From Xenopus tropicalis (lineage: Eukaryota > Chordata > Amphibia > Anura > Pipidae): DNA of 64,000 nucleotides. Location: contig NC_030677.2 in assembly GCF_000004195.4 (NCBI RefSeq), forward strand, positions 176,626,019 to 176,690,018, given 5' to 3'. The translations under genes and the position numbers were made by a program. Position 1 is the stretch's first letter, and each line of letters starts with the position of its first letter. Positions 48,601 through 52,673 of the stretch are shown piece by piece. The notes below the pieces were generated by a model. The model did no database searches. It was given only the letters and a program-made list of their open reading frames with translations, and had not been told where the DNA came from.

Positions 48601-50087
48601 ATCTGACAGCCACGCTGTACCTGACAAGGCAAGTGCAATGGTATGACTGTAAACAGGACTTATCTTTAAAGAACAACCCTGTATATTGCAACAGCAGTTT
48701 AGCCACATATAGGAGTATAGCAGCTTTGGCCTGGCTGCTAAAGGAGAAAGCCCCCCATTTCCCAAGCAAGTTCTTAAATAATATGGGTACTTCCAGGAAA
48801 AGTGACTTGTCTCAAGATTGTAGATGACGCTGACAATTTTCAAACATAAACAAGTGGAAGGCTCCCAAGTGCGGCGCAAGTAGGTGCTACTAATAAGCTC
48901 CCTTACCAGTCCATGTTATCTCCCCTAGCAGGGTGCTGTGTGTGACCTTCATCTACCCCTCTGCTGCAGCCGGCAGCCTTGTCTGCCTGTAGCAAGAGGT
49001 TCCTGCTCCGGGACACTACAAACAAAGTGCTAAGCTAACAAGGAGAGGGCACGGCAGGCAGTGTATTCATCAATATCACTTACTATTTATAGAGTGCTTT
49101 GGACACTTTTCAGTCTTATTTTATGTAGTCGCTTCAGTTTCATTTGCCCCCCACCCACCCTTTTGGGAAGCACAACAACTGCCCTAAAGTCATACCCACA
49201 AGCCAGGGTGCCACGGTATTTACAAGCTAAATATCCTAACTACAGATCTCACAACATGCAAATGCATACGAGCGACCAACCCTTGCAACAGTGACGGTTT
49301 CAGAGGTTGTTTATCAACACAGAGTGACCCATGTCGTGCCCAGTCCCAAGTAGCAGTGATAATCATAATCATAGCTGCCAAATATTTCCAGCACACAAGT
49401 GATGGGCCTGGGCACCCCAGGGGACTTTCTGCATGAGGAATAGGGTGCACCATCTATAGGAAGTCTAATAAGCACCAACTCTCAGTTGTATTAAGCATGT
49501 AACAGACTACATTACCTGCATAATAGAGACTGTCTCTCTTTGTCATATACACAGAGGGGCTGCAGTCACTCAGAAGAATATCTTCATGGGAAATACTTCT
49601 GTTGCTGTTGGGCTAACTCTGACATTAGCAGGCAACTGTGTGAGCAGCTGAGATGGCCACATTAGCCGGGGCTACTCTGTGAGCAGCCGAGATGGCCACA
49701 TTAGCCGGGGCTACTCTGTGAGCAGCTGAGATGGCCACATTAGCCGGGGCTACTCTGTGAGCAGCTGAGATGGCCACAATAGCCGGGGCTACTCTGTGAG
49801 CAGCTGAGATGGCCACATTAGCCGGGGCTACTCTGTGAGCAGCCGAGATGGCCACATTAGCCGGGGCTACTCTGTGAGCAGCCGAGATGGCCACATTAGC
49901 CGGGGCTACTCTGTGAGCAGCCGAGATGGCCACATTAGCCGGGGCTACTCTGTGAGCAGCCGAGATGGCCACATTAGCCGGGGCTACTCTGTGAGCAGCT
50001 GAGATGGCCACATTAGCCGAGGCTACTCTCACACGTGACTGAGCGGGTTTGGGGGAAGTAGGGGTACCTACCGTTTGAAGTCTCCAT
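6509..50087 (-). CDS. lnpep: LNPEP (leucyl-cystinyl aminopeptidase / IRAP), complete 18-exon coding region
   Basis: Type II membrane M1 zinc aminopeptidase that cleaves N-terminal residues from oxytocin, vasopressin and other peptides, and works in endosomal and insulin-regulated vesicles (family knowledge). Minus-strand CDS join, 5' to 3': 50087-50072, 38111-37277, 33830-33692, 30809-30678, 29767-29647, 28414-28260, 26734-26621, 24936-24805, 20620-20489, 17082-16925, 15485-15391, 14482-14299, 13014-12858, 10803-10628, 10217-10056, 8825-8685, 7313-7232, 6652-6509. Total is 3075 nt, 1024 residues plus stop, against about 1025 in mammals. Cytoplasmic tail about 1-108 with dileucines at 52-53 and 75-76 and an acidic cluster at 62-68; membrane segment about 109-130; GAMEN 425-429; HELAH 461-465 with third Zn ligand E484 exactly 18 residues on; catalytic Y546; ERAP1-like C-terminal domain from about 650. 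All introns are GT-AG and in phase, and no break was found, so this looks like a functional gene. Confidence 0.96.
7232..7313 (-). CDS. lnpep: LNPEP exon 17
   Basis: 82 nt, residues 950-977: [20 protein letters not shown]...LNE. It matches the (L)GS(Y)xIQxIV...FST block near the family C-terminus. Acceptor GTTTTAG, donor GAG|GTTAGT. Confidence 0.93.
8099..8472. mobile_element. hAT-type MITE with 8-bp target duplication CTAGCAAT
   Basis: Ends CAGGGCTGTGGAGTCGG and CCGACTCCACAGCCCTG. Perfect 8-bp duplication CTAGCAAT at 8091-8098 and 8473-8480. A 26-bp piece (GACTCCAGGTACCCAAAATT) is duplicated in tandem near the right end. In LNPEP intron 16. Confidence 0.93.
8685..8825 (-). CDS. lnpep: LNPEP exon 16
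   Basis: 141 nt, residues 903-949. It reads [20 protein letters not shown] and on to [18 protein letters not shown]. Acceptor CCTATCAG, donor AA|GTAAGT, which leaves a split Lys codon completed by the next exon. Confidence 0.93.
9291..9533. mobile_element. hAT-type MITE with 8-bp target duplication ATTCTCTC
   Basis: Ends TAGGGATGCACCGAATCC and GGATTTGGTGCATCCCTA. Perfect 8-bp duplication ATTCTCTC at 9283-9290 and 9534-9541. 243 bp, no coding. In LNPEP intron 15. Confidence 0.93.
10056..10217 (-). CDS. lnpep: LNPEP exon 15
   Basis: 162 nt, residues 849-902. It encodes [20 protein letters not shown] and [13 protein letters not shown], a well-conserved part of the helical C-domain. Acceptor TTCCTTAG, donor TG|GTATGT. 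Confidence 0.95.
10628..10803 (-). CDS. lnpep: LNPEP exon 14
   Basis: 176 nt, residues 791-848. It contains [20 protein letters not shown] and the FACSSG...KAMELF block shared by LNPEP and ERAP proteins. Acceptor ATTTTAG, donor AAG|GTAAGA. Confidence 0.94.
10884..12156 (-). mobile_element. Tc1-like DNA transposon, decayed, in LNPEP intron 13
   Basis: Ends CAGTGGATATAAAAAGTCTA and its inverted copy lie between TA dinucleotides (10882-10883; 12157-12158). Inverted repeats are about 200 bp. The 1273-bp length is shorter than a full Tc1 because of an internal deletion in the transposase. Confidence 0.93.
11062..11784 (-). pseudogene. Tc1-like transposase remnant
   Basis: Two open pieces on the minus strand. 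11784-11539 holds the helix-turn-helix end with [20 protein letters not shown] and [13 protein letters not shown]. 11505-11062 holds [11 protein letters not shown] and [20 protein letters not shown]. The middle containing the first catalytic Asp (the WTDE-type block) is missing, and the frames differ, so it cannot encode an active enzyme. Confidence 0.88.
12858..13014 (-). CDS. lnpep: LNPEP exon 13
   Basis: 157 nt, residues 738-790. It translates as [20 protein letters not shown] and ends LSDKVM, helical repeats of the C-terminal domain. Acceptor TTCCACAG, donor ATG|GTTTGT. A decayed Tc1 element lies in the next intron. Confidence 0.92.
13088..13190 (-). repeat. CR1 LINE 3'-end fragment
   Basis: Read on the minus strand it matches the 3' tail of the CR1 copy at about 41450-41520 (GGTTTACTTGGAAGGGTTGA, ACTTGATGGACTCTG). 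Only about 100 bp remains. Confidence 0.8.
14299..14482 (-). CDS. lnpep: LNPEP exon 12
   Basis: 184 nt, residues 677-737. It contains [27 protein letters not shown] and [10 protein letters not shown], the start of the helical ERAP1-like C-terminal domain. Acceptor CTTTTAG, donor GG|GTAAAG; the alternative donor one base upstream breaks phase. Confidence 0.94.
14765..15270. repeat. Decayed transposon-like sequence
   Basis: Phrases such as ACTTTGGCAGCAATTTCATA, TGTCAGGTTGCCTGGATCGT and TGACTTGGCCATTCCAGGTC resemble the antisense of a decayed DNA-transposon transposase. Too damaged to place in a family. In LNPEP intron 11. Confidence 0.4.
15391..15485 (-). CDS. lnpep: LNPEP exon 11
   Basis: 95 nt, residues 645-676. 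It encodes [15 protein letters not shown], matching the WHIPL(S/T)YVT block of the domain III beta-sandwich. Acceptor TTTATTTAG, donor CAG|GTAAGA. Confidence 0.93.
16925..17082 (-). CDS. lnpep: LNPEP exon 10
   Basis: 158 nt, residues 593-644. It contains [20 protein letters not shown] and QQERFLRT, the end of the catalytic domain and start of the small beta domain. Acceptor TTTTCTAG, donor AG|GTGTGC. The GTGTGC donor is weaker than the others. Confidence 0.93.
17451..17853. mobile_element. hAT-type MITE containing a second small palindromic MITE
   Basis: The right end GAGTTTGACACCCCTG pairs with a decayed left end ATGTCAAACACAAGGCCC. The 8-bp flanks CCCTAAAA and CCCTAAAG differ by one base. 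A separate palindromic element lies inside at 17577-17760. Confidence 0.78.
17577..17760. mobile_element. Small palindromic MITE (ACTAAGGGGCATATTTATCA)
   Basis: Ends ACTAAGGGGCATATTTATCA and TGATAAATATACCCCTTAGT; inner arms AAAAGTGGAGT and ACTCCACTTTTTACACA. It splits the surrounding hAT-type MITE, so it is younger. Superfamily not certain; Harbinger-like ends. Confidence 0.7.
18165..18290 (+). repeat. L2-like 3'-tail fragment
   Basis: It contains GGTTGTAAACTCCACTGGGG and TAAAGCACTGCGAAAACATG...GCTATACAAATAA, the same class of tail as near 32627. No open frame. Confidence 0.5.
19262..19565 (+). repeat. L2-like LINE/SINE 3'-end relic with an internal 57-bp tandem duplication
   Basis: It has the common frog/vertebrate tail words: TTTATTAATATAGCACCAAC, GGAGCTTACAATCTAAGGTC (twice), TTTGGAGTGTGCTAGGACAT and GGATCCCAACACAGCAAGG. 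No coding capacity. In LNPEP intron 9. Confidence 0.6.
19738..19782. other. Perfect 19-bp stem, 7-nt loop hairpin
   Basis: CTAAATACAGTGCACTTTT at 19738-19756, loop AAGCATA, and the exact complement at 19764-19782. In LNPEP intron 9. It could be a miRNA-like hairpin, a cruciform or a leftover of a palindromic MITE; the short arm argues against a typical pre-miRNA. Confidence 0.85.
20489..20620 (-). CDS. lnpep: LNPEP exon 9
   Basis: 132 nt, residues 549-592, [20 protein letters not shown] and on to SLWDSMNV. Hydrophobic helices follow the active site. The acceptor is TTGTCCTAG and the donor GTG|GTATGA. No ORF longer than 60 codons covers it; it was found by homology and splice phase. Confidence 0.94.
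20998..21235. repeat. Partial T2-type repeat joined to a foldback fragment
   Basis: GCTAGGGTCCGCTTTACCCT...CTAGCAACCAGGCAGTGG matches the interior of the 27421 family; the right part (GGCCTACGCATCGCGTCAG) matches the foldback family. Confidence 0.5.
21594..22470. mobile_element. T2-type MITE (outer), split by a second MITE
   Basis: The left end TTAAAGGAACAGTTCAGTAA pairs with a degenerate right end GTGAACTGAACAGCTAA. Inner arms match over ATGTAATCTATAAAGGCTGG and its complement near 22392. A complete, distinct TTAA-flanked foldback element interrupts it at 21776-22200. Confidence 0.75.
21776..22200. mobile_element. T2-type MITE (inner), near-complete palindrome
   Basis: TTAA on both sides; ends TTAAAGGAACAGTAACACCA and inverse. 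Arms of about 190 bp (GGTGTTACTG, TGCCCTGCACTGGTAAAA, GCAGCCATTCAA, AGCAGATAACAGATA) pair across a short central loop near 21985-22003. It would form a very long hairpin in RNA from either strand. In LNPEP intron 8. Confidence 0.85.
22471..24804. other. LNPEP intron 8 remainder, nothing recognised
   Basis: Several chance frames of 60-96 codons occur at 22920-24071 but have no family motifs and stop at random. A G-run of about 10 lies near 24210-24220. Confidence 0.5.
24805..24936 (-). CDS. lnpep: LNPEP exon 8 (catalytic Tyr)
   Basis: 132 nt, 44 codons, residues 505-548. It includes [11 protein letters not shown], the [13 protein letters not shown] block, and Y546, which in M1 enzymes stabilises the tetrahedral intermediate. 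Acceptor TTTTCATAG, donor AAG|GTACAG. Confidence 0.95.
24955..25020. repeat. L2-like tail fragment
   Basis: It contains TTATTTATAAAGCACCAACA and TTCCGCAGCGCTG, a widespread Xenopus tail sequence, in the intron next to LNPEP exon 8. Confidence 0.55.
26621..26734 (-). CDS. lnpep: LNPEP exon 7 (third zinc ligand)
   Basis: 114 nt, residues 467-504, beginning [21 protein letters not shown]484 in the NEGF motif is the third zinc ligand, 18 residues after the second His, the canonical gluzincin spacing. Acceptor CCTTGTAG, donor TCA|GTAAGT. Confidence 0.96.
27052..27106. repeat. Short tandem repeat (TCTAGAATCTAC)
   Basis: Imperfect repeats of CTACTCTAGAATCTACTCTA in about 55 bp, in LNPEP intron 6. 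Confidence 0.75.
27421..27876. mobile_element. T2-type MITE (TTAAGGGGTAGTTCACC family)
   Basis: Ends TTAAGGGGTAGTTCACCTTT and AAAGGTAAACCACCCCTTTAA with terminal TTAA. The interior contains GCTATGCTTTAAATTACCCTAGCAACCAGG and GGGGTCAGTGACCCCCATTT, very common Xenopus repeat words. In LNPEP intron 6. Confidence 0.85.
27940..28200. repeat. Decayed foldback repeat (GATTAGTCGCC family)
   Basis: It has AAAGATTAGTCTCCCGCAAT, TTTATTGCGGGCAACTAATC and the partner GGACGACTAATCTCCATGCC. It ends about 60 bp from LNPEP exon 6. Confidence 0.6.
28260..28414 (-). CDS. lnpep: LNPEP exon 6 (GAMEN and HELAH active-site exon)
   Basis: 155 nt, residues 415-466. It contains [20 protein letters not shown] and ends [14 protein letters not shown] (425-429) binds the substrate N-terminus. 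H461 and H465 are zinc ligands and E462 the catalytic base. Acceptor TTTTTCTAG, donor CAG|GTACTT. Confidence 0.97.
29647..29767 (-). CDS. lnpep: LNPEP exon 5
   Basis: 121 nt, residues 375-414. It translates as [20 protein letters not shown] and continues to YPLKKL, the segment leading to the catalytic domain in M1 enzymes. Acceptor TTTCCCAG, donor G|GTTTGT. It is tyrosine-rich compared with mammalian copies. Confidence 0.93.
30020..30095. repeat. Short foldback, 25-26-bp arms
   Basis: GGAGTTCCATGACCTCATAA and its partner ending AGGCCATGGAACTCC pair with a few mismatches around a loop of about 20 bases. It resembles the core of a small MITE. Confidence 0.6.
30678..30809 (-). CDS. lnpep: LNPEP exon 4
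   Basis: 132 nt, 44 codons, residues 331-374. It encodes the conserved strand [16 protein letters not shown] of the M1 N-domain. The acceptor is TTTTCAG and the donor CTG|GTAAGT. It lies just left of a T2 MITE copy. Confidence 0.95.
30929..31411 (+). repeat. T2-type interspersed repeat (copy 2)
   Basis: Same family as 4665: CACAGCCATGTGACTTGTGC to CAGAATCCCTTTAA. It is flanked by an imperfect direct repeat starting ACATGCATAAAA on each side. Confidence 0.8.
31412..32715 (+). mobile_element. L2-like LINE relic with broken reverse transcriptase
   Basis: Fragments of a CR1/L2-clade reverse transcriptase: [11 protein letters not shown], then [20 protein letters not shown] with GNSTETALT, then a gap and [20 protein letters not shown] with [13 protein letters not shown]. 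The first catalytic region is deleted and the frame stops at 31926. The tail includes GATTATAAGTTCCTTGGGGC near 32627, a typical L2-like 3' end sequence. In LNPEP intron 3. Confidence 0.8.
32930..33349. mobile_element. T2/Kolobok-type MITE, second copy of the 52033 family
   Basis: Same structure as the 52033 copy: TTAA flanks, TTAAAGGAGATGGAAAGGC ends, CCCCGGGCTGGTGC arms and central GCGCATGCGCAGTAGAG. It lies in LNPEP intron 3. Length is 420 bp. It is more diverged in the central arms than at the ends. Confidence 0.85.
33692..33830 (-). CDS. lnpep: LNPEP exon 3
   Basis: 139 nt, residues 284-330, between a TTTTCACAG acceptor and the donor AAG|GTAAGC. It encodes the M1-family signature TQFEPLAAR...[13 protein letters not shown] and ends in SLSNMPK. 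Phase moves from 2 to 0, as required by the flanking exons. Confidence 0.95.
34310..34500. repeat. Common Xenopus repeat (GGCTCGTGAGCAACATGTTGC family)
   Basis: GGCTCGTGAGCAACATGTTG, GCTCACTAACCGCTTGGTTG and GAATTCCTGACTTGGTGGCA recall a frequent frog repeat. No inverted ends were made out. Confidence 0.5.
35461..35843. mobile_element. Harbinger-like MITE with internal 38-39-bp tandem repeats
   Basis: Ends GGGGCTGATTTACTAATCCA and TGGATTAGTAAATGTGCCCC, flanked by TTA on both sides (35458-35460, 35844-35846), which fits PIF/Harbinger. Inside, about 35580-35750, four imperfect units of the type ATTATGACTTTCGCGAATTG follow each other. In LNPEP intron 2. Confidence 0.82.
35847..37276. other. LNPEP intron 2 remainder, nothing recognised
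   Basis: AT-rich, with poly-T and poly-A tracts near 36206 and 36832. No coding block. Confidence 0.5.
37277..38111 (-). CDS. lnpep: LNPEP exon 2 (cytoplasmic tail, membrane anchor, start of M1 N-domain)
   Basis: 835 nt, residues 6-283. The acceptor ends in CTCAG and the donor is AG|GTAATA. It encodes nearly the whole sorting tail ([12 protein letters not shown], dileucines RLLV and AKLL, acidic stretch [10 protein letters not shown]), the Val/Ile-rich membrane span, a short Cys-containing stalk (KCTFTKDGC) and the first beta-strand domain with FPWAKSRLP. The tail is close to mammalian IRAP, which suggests conserved vesicle sorting. Confidence 0.96.
38112..40203. other. LNPEP intron 1 (left part), nothing recognised
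   Basis: Unique-looking sequence between exon 2 and the CR1 element. Small frames only. Possible regulatory content cannot be judged without comparison. Confidence 0.5.
40204..41551 (+). mobile_element. CR1-type LINE, 5'-truncated, with long open reverse transcriptase frame
   Basis: The piece starts in the middle of the reverse transcriptase and is open to the stop at 41415-41417, about 400 codons. Motifs: [43 protein letters not shown] (the catalytic Asp pair), then the CR1 C-terminal region with [19 protein letters not shown] and [12 protein letters not shown]. The 3' UTR ends in a short ATGTAACTATGTAACTAT repeat, as CR1-type tails do. There is no endonuclease or ORF1. It is in LNPEP intron 1. 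The intact frame points to recent insertion. Confidence 0.92.
42321..42722 (-). repeat. T2-type interspersed repeat (copy 3, inverted)
   Basis: It begins TTAAAGGGAACCAACAAATG and reads through the complement of the marker words of the family to CCCTGTGTGAAATTT. In LNPEP intron 1. Confidence 0.8.
43240..43380. repeat. Decayed foldback repeat fragment (GATTAGTCGCC family)
   Basis: It has CATGCCATCCCACCAGCAAG and its partner AGTGGGATGGCATATGCATC, then CGAAGTTGTCTCTCAAGGAA. A related fragment is at about 43690-43815. Confidence 0.55.
44244..44306. repeat. Terminal fragment of the same T2-type MITE family
   Basis: About 63 bp of TTGGGGGTGCTTAACATTTT through CCTTCTCCTTTAA, identical in form to one end of the 32930 and 52033 copies, ending in TTAA. 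The rest of the element is absent. Confidence 0.8.
44335..44562. repeat. Partial inverted copy of the GGGATCCGTTATCC repeat
   Basis: It contains GGATTGTTTTGTCTCCAATA and TTTCTGGATAACACATCCTA, the complement and end of the family seen at 855 and 57731, with several rearrangements. Confidence 0.55.
44565..44650 (+). repeat. L2-like tail fragment
   Basis: It contains CTGGCTGGAATCAAACCTAG, GACCCCAACACTGCAACGC and TAAGCACTATGCTACCA, the far 3' end of the same repeat type as 19262-19565. Confidence 0.5.
45027..45454 (+). repeat. T2-type interspersed repeat (copy 4)
   Basis: From CAGGGTGCCACAACCATGTG to GCAGTATCCCTTTAA, with the same marker words as the other three copies. In LNPEP intron 1. Confidence 0.8.
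45455..47537. other. LNPEP intron 1 (middle part), nothing recognised
   Basis: No repeat with clear ends and no coding block; AT-rich. Confidence 0.5.
47538..47864. mobile_element. hAT (Charlie-like) MITE
   Basis: Ends CAGGGGTCGGGAACCTTTTT and its inverted form GGTTCCCTACCCCTG. Flanks CTTTAGGC and CTTTAGAC match at 7 of 8 positions. It has a GC-rich central inverted repeat (GGCGTGGCCTGTGCTCGGCGG, 47690s, against its complement near 47750). In LNPEP intron 1. Confidence 0.85.
47865..49638. other. LNPEP intron 1 (promoter-proximal part)
   Basis: Mostly unique sequence. Near 48108-48160 there is GGTAATACCTTTTATTGGCT, which resembles a dispersed repeat. GC content rises towards the minisatellite. 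No exon was identified. Confidence 0.45.
49639..50029. repeat. 39-bp minisatellite, ten near-identical units, in LNPEP intron 1 next to exon 1
   Basis: Ten tandem units of about 39 bp (plus-strand core GAGATGGCCACATTAGCCGG) differ almost only at CAGCTG/CAGCCG and at two single-base variants. Because 39 is a multiple of three, the minus strand stays open for 135 codons with a 13-residue period, but this is a by-product of the period and not a gene. The array ends about 40 bp downstream of the LNPEP exon 1 donor. Each unit carries GGCCATCTC on the minus strand, which fits a YY1-type consensus. Confidence 0.95.
50072..50087 (-). CDS. lnpep: LNPEP coding exon 1 (start codon)
   Basis: A 16-nt coding piece, too short for ORF finding. 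It reads METSN plus the first base of an Asp codon and is followed by the donor GTAGGT. Joined to the exon at 38111 it gives METSNDR, which matches the form of mammalian IRAP N-termini. The 5' UTR continues upwards into the CpG island. This start was chosen because the next exon has no in-frame Met before PRNM and the phase fits. Confidence 0.88.
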
Positions 50088-50540
50088 GTTCAGGACGTGC
50101 GTGTTCGCTTCCGCAGGGACTCAGTGTATGTTACAGGCACCCGCGGAAGGGAAGGGACTGTGATGGATATGATGGGGGGAATGCACTGCGGCAGTTAATT
50201 TGGAACCATGGTGCGCCGGAGCGCAGCGCTAACAGTACCAGGGACAGACCACAGATTAGAGTACCGGGAGGAGGAGCGACTGTCTTCGTGCACTTCCTCT
50301 TCCCTCCCCTGTAATGTCGCCCTCCCGAGCACTCTCCAACCCACACTCACTGACAGGCGGCTCTCACGTCCCAAGCACAGTGCTGCAGACCCCGCCCCCC
50401 TCAGCCTTTGCTTCTGGATCTAGGGCCCAGGCCCCTCCCCCTGCTGGCTGAGCCCTGCTGCACCCGGTGAGTTTGGGACTGATGCTGCCGCCTCTCGTAC
50501 TGTGACTGCGCTCACTCGCGTACCTCGGCATAGAAGCAGT
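50088..50540. promoter_or_regulatory. CpG-rich, TATA-less putative bidirectional promoter of LNPEP and ERAP1
   Basis: This is the only clearly CpG-rich, GC-rich unique stretch between the two divergent genes. The LNPEP ATG lies at its left edge. It contains a GC box (CCCCGCCCCCC near 50391-50401), ETS-like cores (GCGGAAG near 50141; ACTTCCTCTTCC near 50290) and no TATA box. No transcription start can be read from sequence alone. Shared promoter use is an inference from the geometry. Confidence 0.65.
50350..50466 (+). other. erap1: Candidate non-coding exon 1 of the ERAP1-like gene
   Basis: The coding exon at 63419 starts with a splice acceptor, so an upstream non-coding exon must exist. A good plus-strand donor, CACCCG|GTGAGTTTGG, occurs at 50467 inside the CpG island. 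If used, it creates a first intron of about 12.95 kb. The left limit is arbitrary. Confidence 0.35.
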
Positions 50541-51071
50541 TAACTTAAAGAGGAATGCTCCTTAGAAAAATAATCTTTTTTTGTGGTTAAAACTTAATGA
50601 AAAGATGAACTGGAAAAAGTCTAGTGAAAATCAAAAATCTGCTTATAATTTGCCCTGTGCATATCCTATAGCAGTCCTGCCCTGCTTTATGGCTAATTCC
50701 AGAAATATTTTTGTAAGTGTGTTCTGTCACACAGTGGCCATGGATACTAGGGAACCCGCATTGCTTGGATCTCTGTAGTCTGAGATCTGTATGATGATTC
50801 TGGGTAATCCCAATGGTCATTTCCTTGAATTGTCATGGTCCACTTAAAATTGAGGGTTGTGGGAAGTTCTGCAAATGTGGAGCAAGGCCTGTTATTGTGG
50901 AGGGAGAAGTCCTGTGGCCTGGGGTCTATATAGGTAAGTTGTGAGAAGAAAAGGCCCCCATGGGCTGATGCAACTTTGTCAGTGTAGTGGTCATGGCCAG
51001 CCTGTGTGTGAGTGCGGGCTAGGCCTCAGTATAACTAGCTAGTGACAGTATTGACCTGTAATAGCTTCTAA
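50541..51071. other. Region right of the CpG island, nothing recognised
   Basis: Likely start of ERAP1 intron 1. No exon or repeat with clear ends. Confidence 0.45.
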
Positions 51072-51478
51072 GGGTGAAGACACACAGAACTACTAAGTAG
51101 CAGCTACTTGTCATGGCTACTAAACTCCAGAAAATACCCTGCCTTAAGGCCGTGGCAGATGGAGAGATTAGTCGCCCGTGACAAATCTCCCTTGTCGCCC
51201 GCGACTAATCTCCCCAATATGCCATCCCACCGGCGAGAATGCAAATCACTGGTGGGATGGCAAATGCGGCGCCATGATTTCCCGAAATCACGGAAGTTTC
51301 CTCTCAAGGAACCGCATATGCCATCCCACCTGGATGATACTCTCCTAGTCTGCCAATACTGAGAATTGCCTCTGGTAAAACACACATAGAGATAGTTATC
51401 AGTAAATGATCAGCATTGTCTATTTCTGTAGCCATGACAAGTAGCTGCTTCTAGTAGCTCTGTGTGTCTTCACCCTTA
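51072..51478. repeat. Nested foldback repeat
   Basis: The outer arms TAAGGGTGAAGACACACAGA and CTGTGTGTCTTCACCCTTA, plus TAGCAGCTACTTGTCATGGC and its complement, enclose a decayed copy of the GATTAGTCGCC foldback (51150-51335). Confidence 0.7.
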
Positions 51479-52032
51479 TACAGAAAAGACAGCCAGGCTA
51501 GTTAGTATGGCAGCTGTCACCCCATGTTGAAGATTATTGGCTGTATTACCCTGATAAGTGTCACCAGATGGAGTAGCAAGTAGTGAATTGGCTTAGGATA
51601 GTCAAGAAAATGTATAAACTGTCAGCGAGCCAGCGACTGTGTTGTGTAGTACAGCTCAGACATCATAAATATATAATAAAGGGATTATTCGCTATTTATG
51701 GGGTTTACCCCTGTGAGGTTTTCAGGCAACTCTCCCATAAGTGAGTTTGAGTGATGCATTTCTAATAGGTAGAGTGCACTAAATAGGGCCACTAGGGTTC
51801 AAAGGCTTTAACTGTCTATGGCTGGAGAAATTCTGCAATATAATAAAAAAGTATTGGTTCACTGCAAGTGTGTATACAGTGGTGTGAAAAACTATTTGCC
51901 CCCTTCCTGATTTCTTATTCTTTTGCATGTTTGTCACACTTAAATGTTTCTGCTCATCAAGAACCGTTAACTATTAGTCAAAGATAACATAATTGAACAC
52001 AAAATGCAGTTTTTAAATGAAGGTTTACGTTA

Positions 52033-52454
52033 TTAAAGAAGAAGGAAAGGCTAAGTTACTTGGGGGTGCCAAAATGTTTGGCACCCCCAAGTGACTTAGA
52101 TCGCTTACCTTCTACCCCGGGCTGGTGCCCCTGTATGGAGAAAACAGCACCAGCCCGGGGTAGCAGCGATCGCTTCCTCCTTCCTCTCTCGCTGCGCGCG
52201 CATGCGCAGTAGAGTGAAAAGCCGAACTTTAACAGAGAAGTCGGCTTTTTCACTCTACTGCGCATGCGCCGGACTTGGAGTCTAGGGGAAAGGAAGGCGG
52301 AAAGAGGAAGCGAATCGCCCCAGGTGCCCCGGGCTGGTGCGGTTTTCTCCTAATAGGGGCACCAGCCCGGGGTACGAGGTAAGCGATTCAAGTCACTTGG
52401 GGGTGCTTAACATTTTAGCACCCCCAAGTGACTTAGCCTTTCCTTCCCCTTTAA
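52033..52454. mobile_element. T2/Kolobok-type MITE inserted in the Tc1 element (NRF1-like sites)
   Basis: Flanked by TTAA on both sides, with terminal inverted repeats starting TTAAAG(R)AGAAGGAAAGGC. It folds back almost entirely: two copies of GGGGGTGC...GCACCCCC hairpins, two CCCCGGGCTGGTGC arms, and a central pair of GCGCATGCGCAGTAGAGT motifs in opposite orientation. It lies inside the left inverted repeat region of the Tc1 copy, so it inserted later. TTAA with TTAAAGGRR is typical of the Xenopus T2 family; a piggyBac origin is the alternative. Confidence 0.85.
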
Positions 52455-52673
52455 GGGAGAAAAAAAACTCAAAATCTACATGGCCCTGTGTGAAAAAGTG
52501 ATTGCCCCCCTTGTTAAAAAATAACTTAACTGTGGTTTATCACACCTGAGTTCAATTTCTGTAGTCACCCCCAGGCCTGATTACTGCCACACCTGTTTCA
52601 ATCAAGAAATCACTTAAATAGGAGCTACCTGACACAGAGAAGTAGACCAAAAGCACCTCAAAAGCTAGACATC

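Noticed and set aside
49625..50032. A 135-codon minus-strand frame with a 13-residue repeat ([13 protein letters not shown])
   Set aside because: It is the translation of the 39-bp minisatellite; a period divisible by three keeps any frame open. It lies in LNPEP intron 1, and reading on from the LNPEP ATG without splicing meets a TAA at the first unit.
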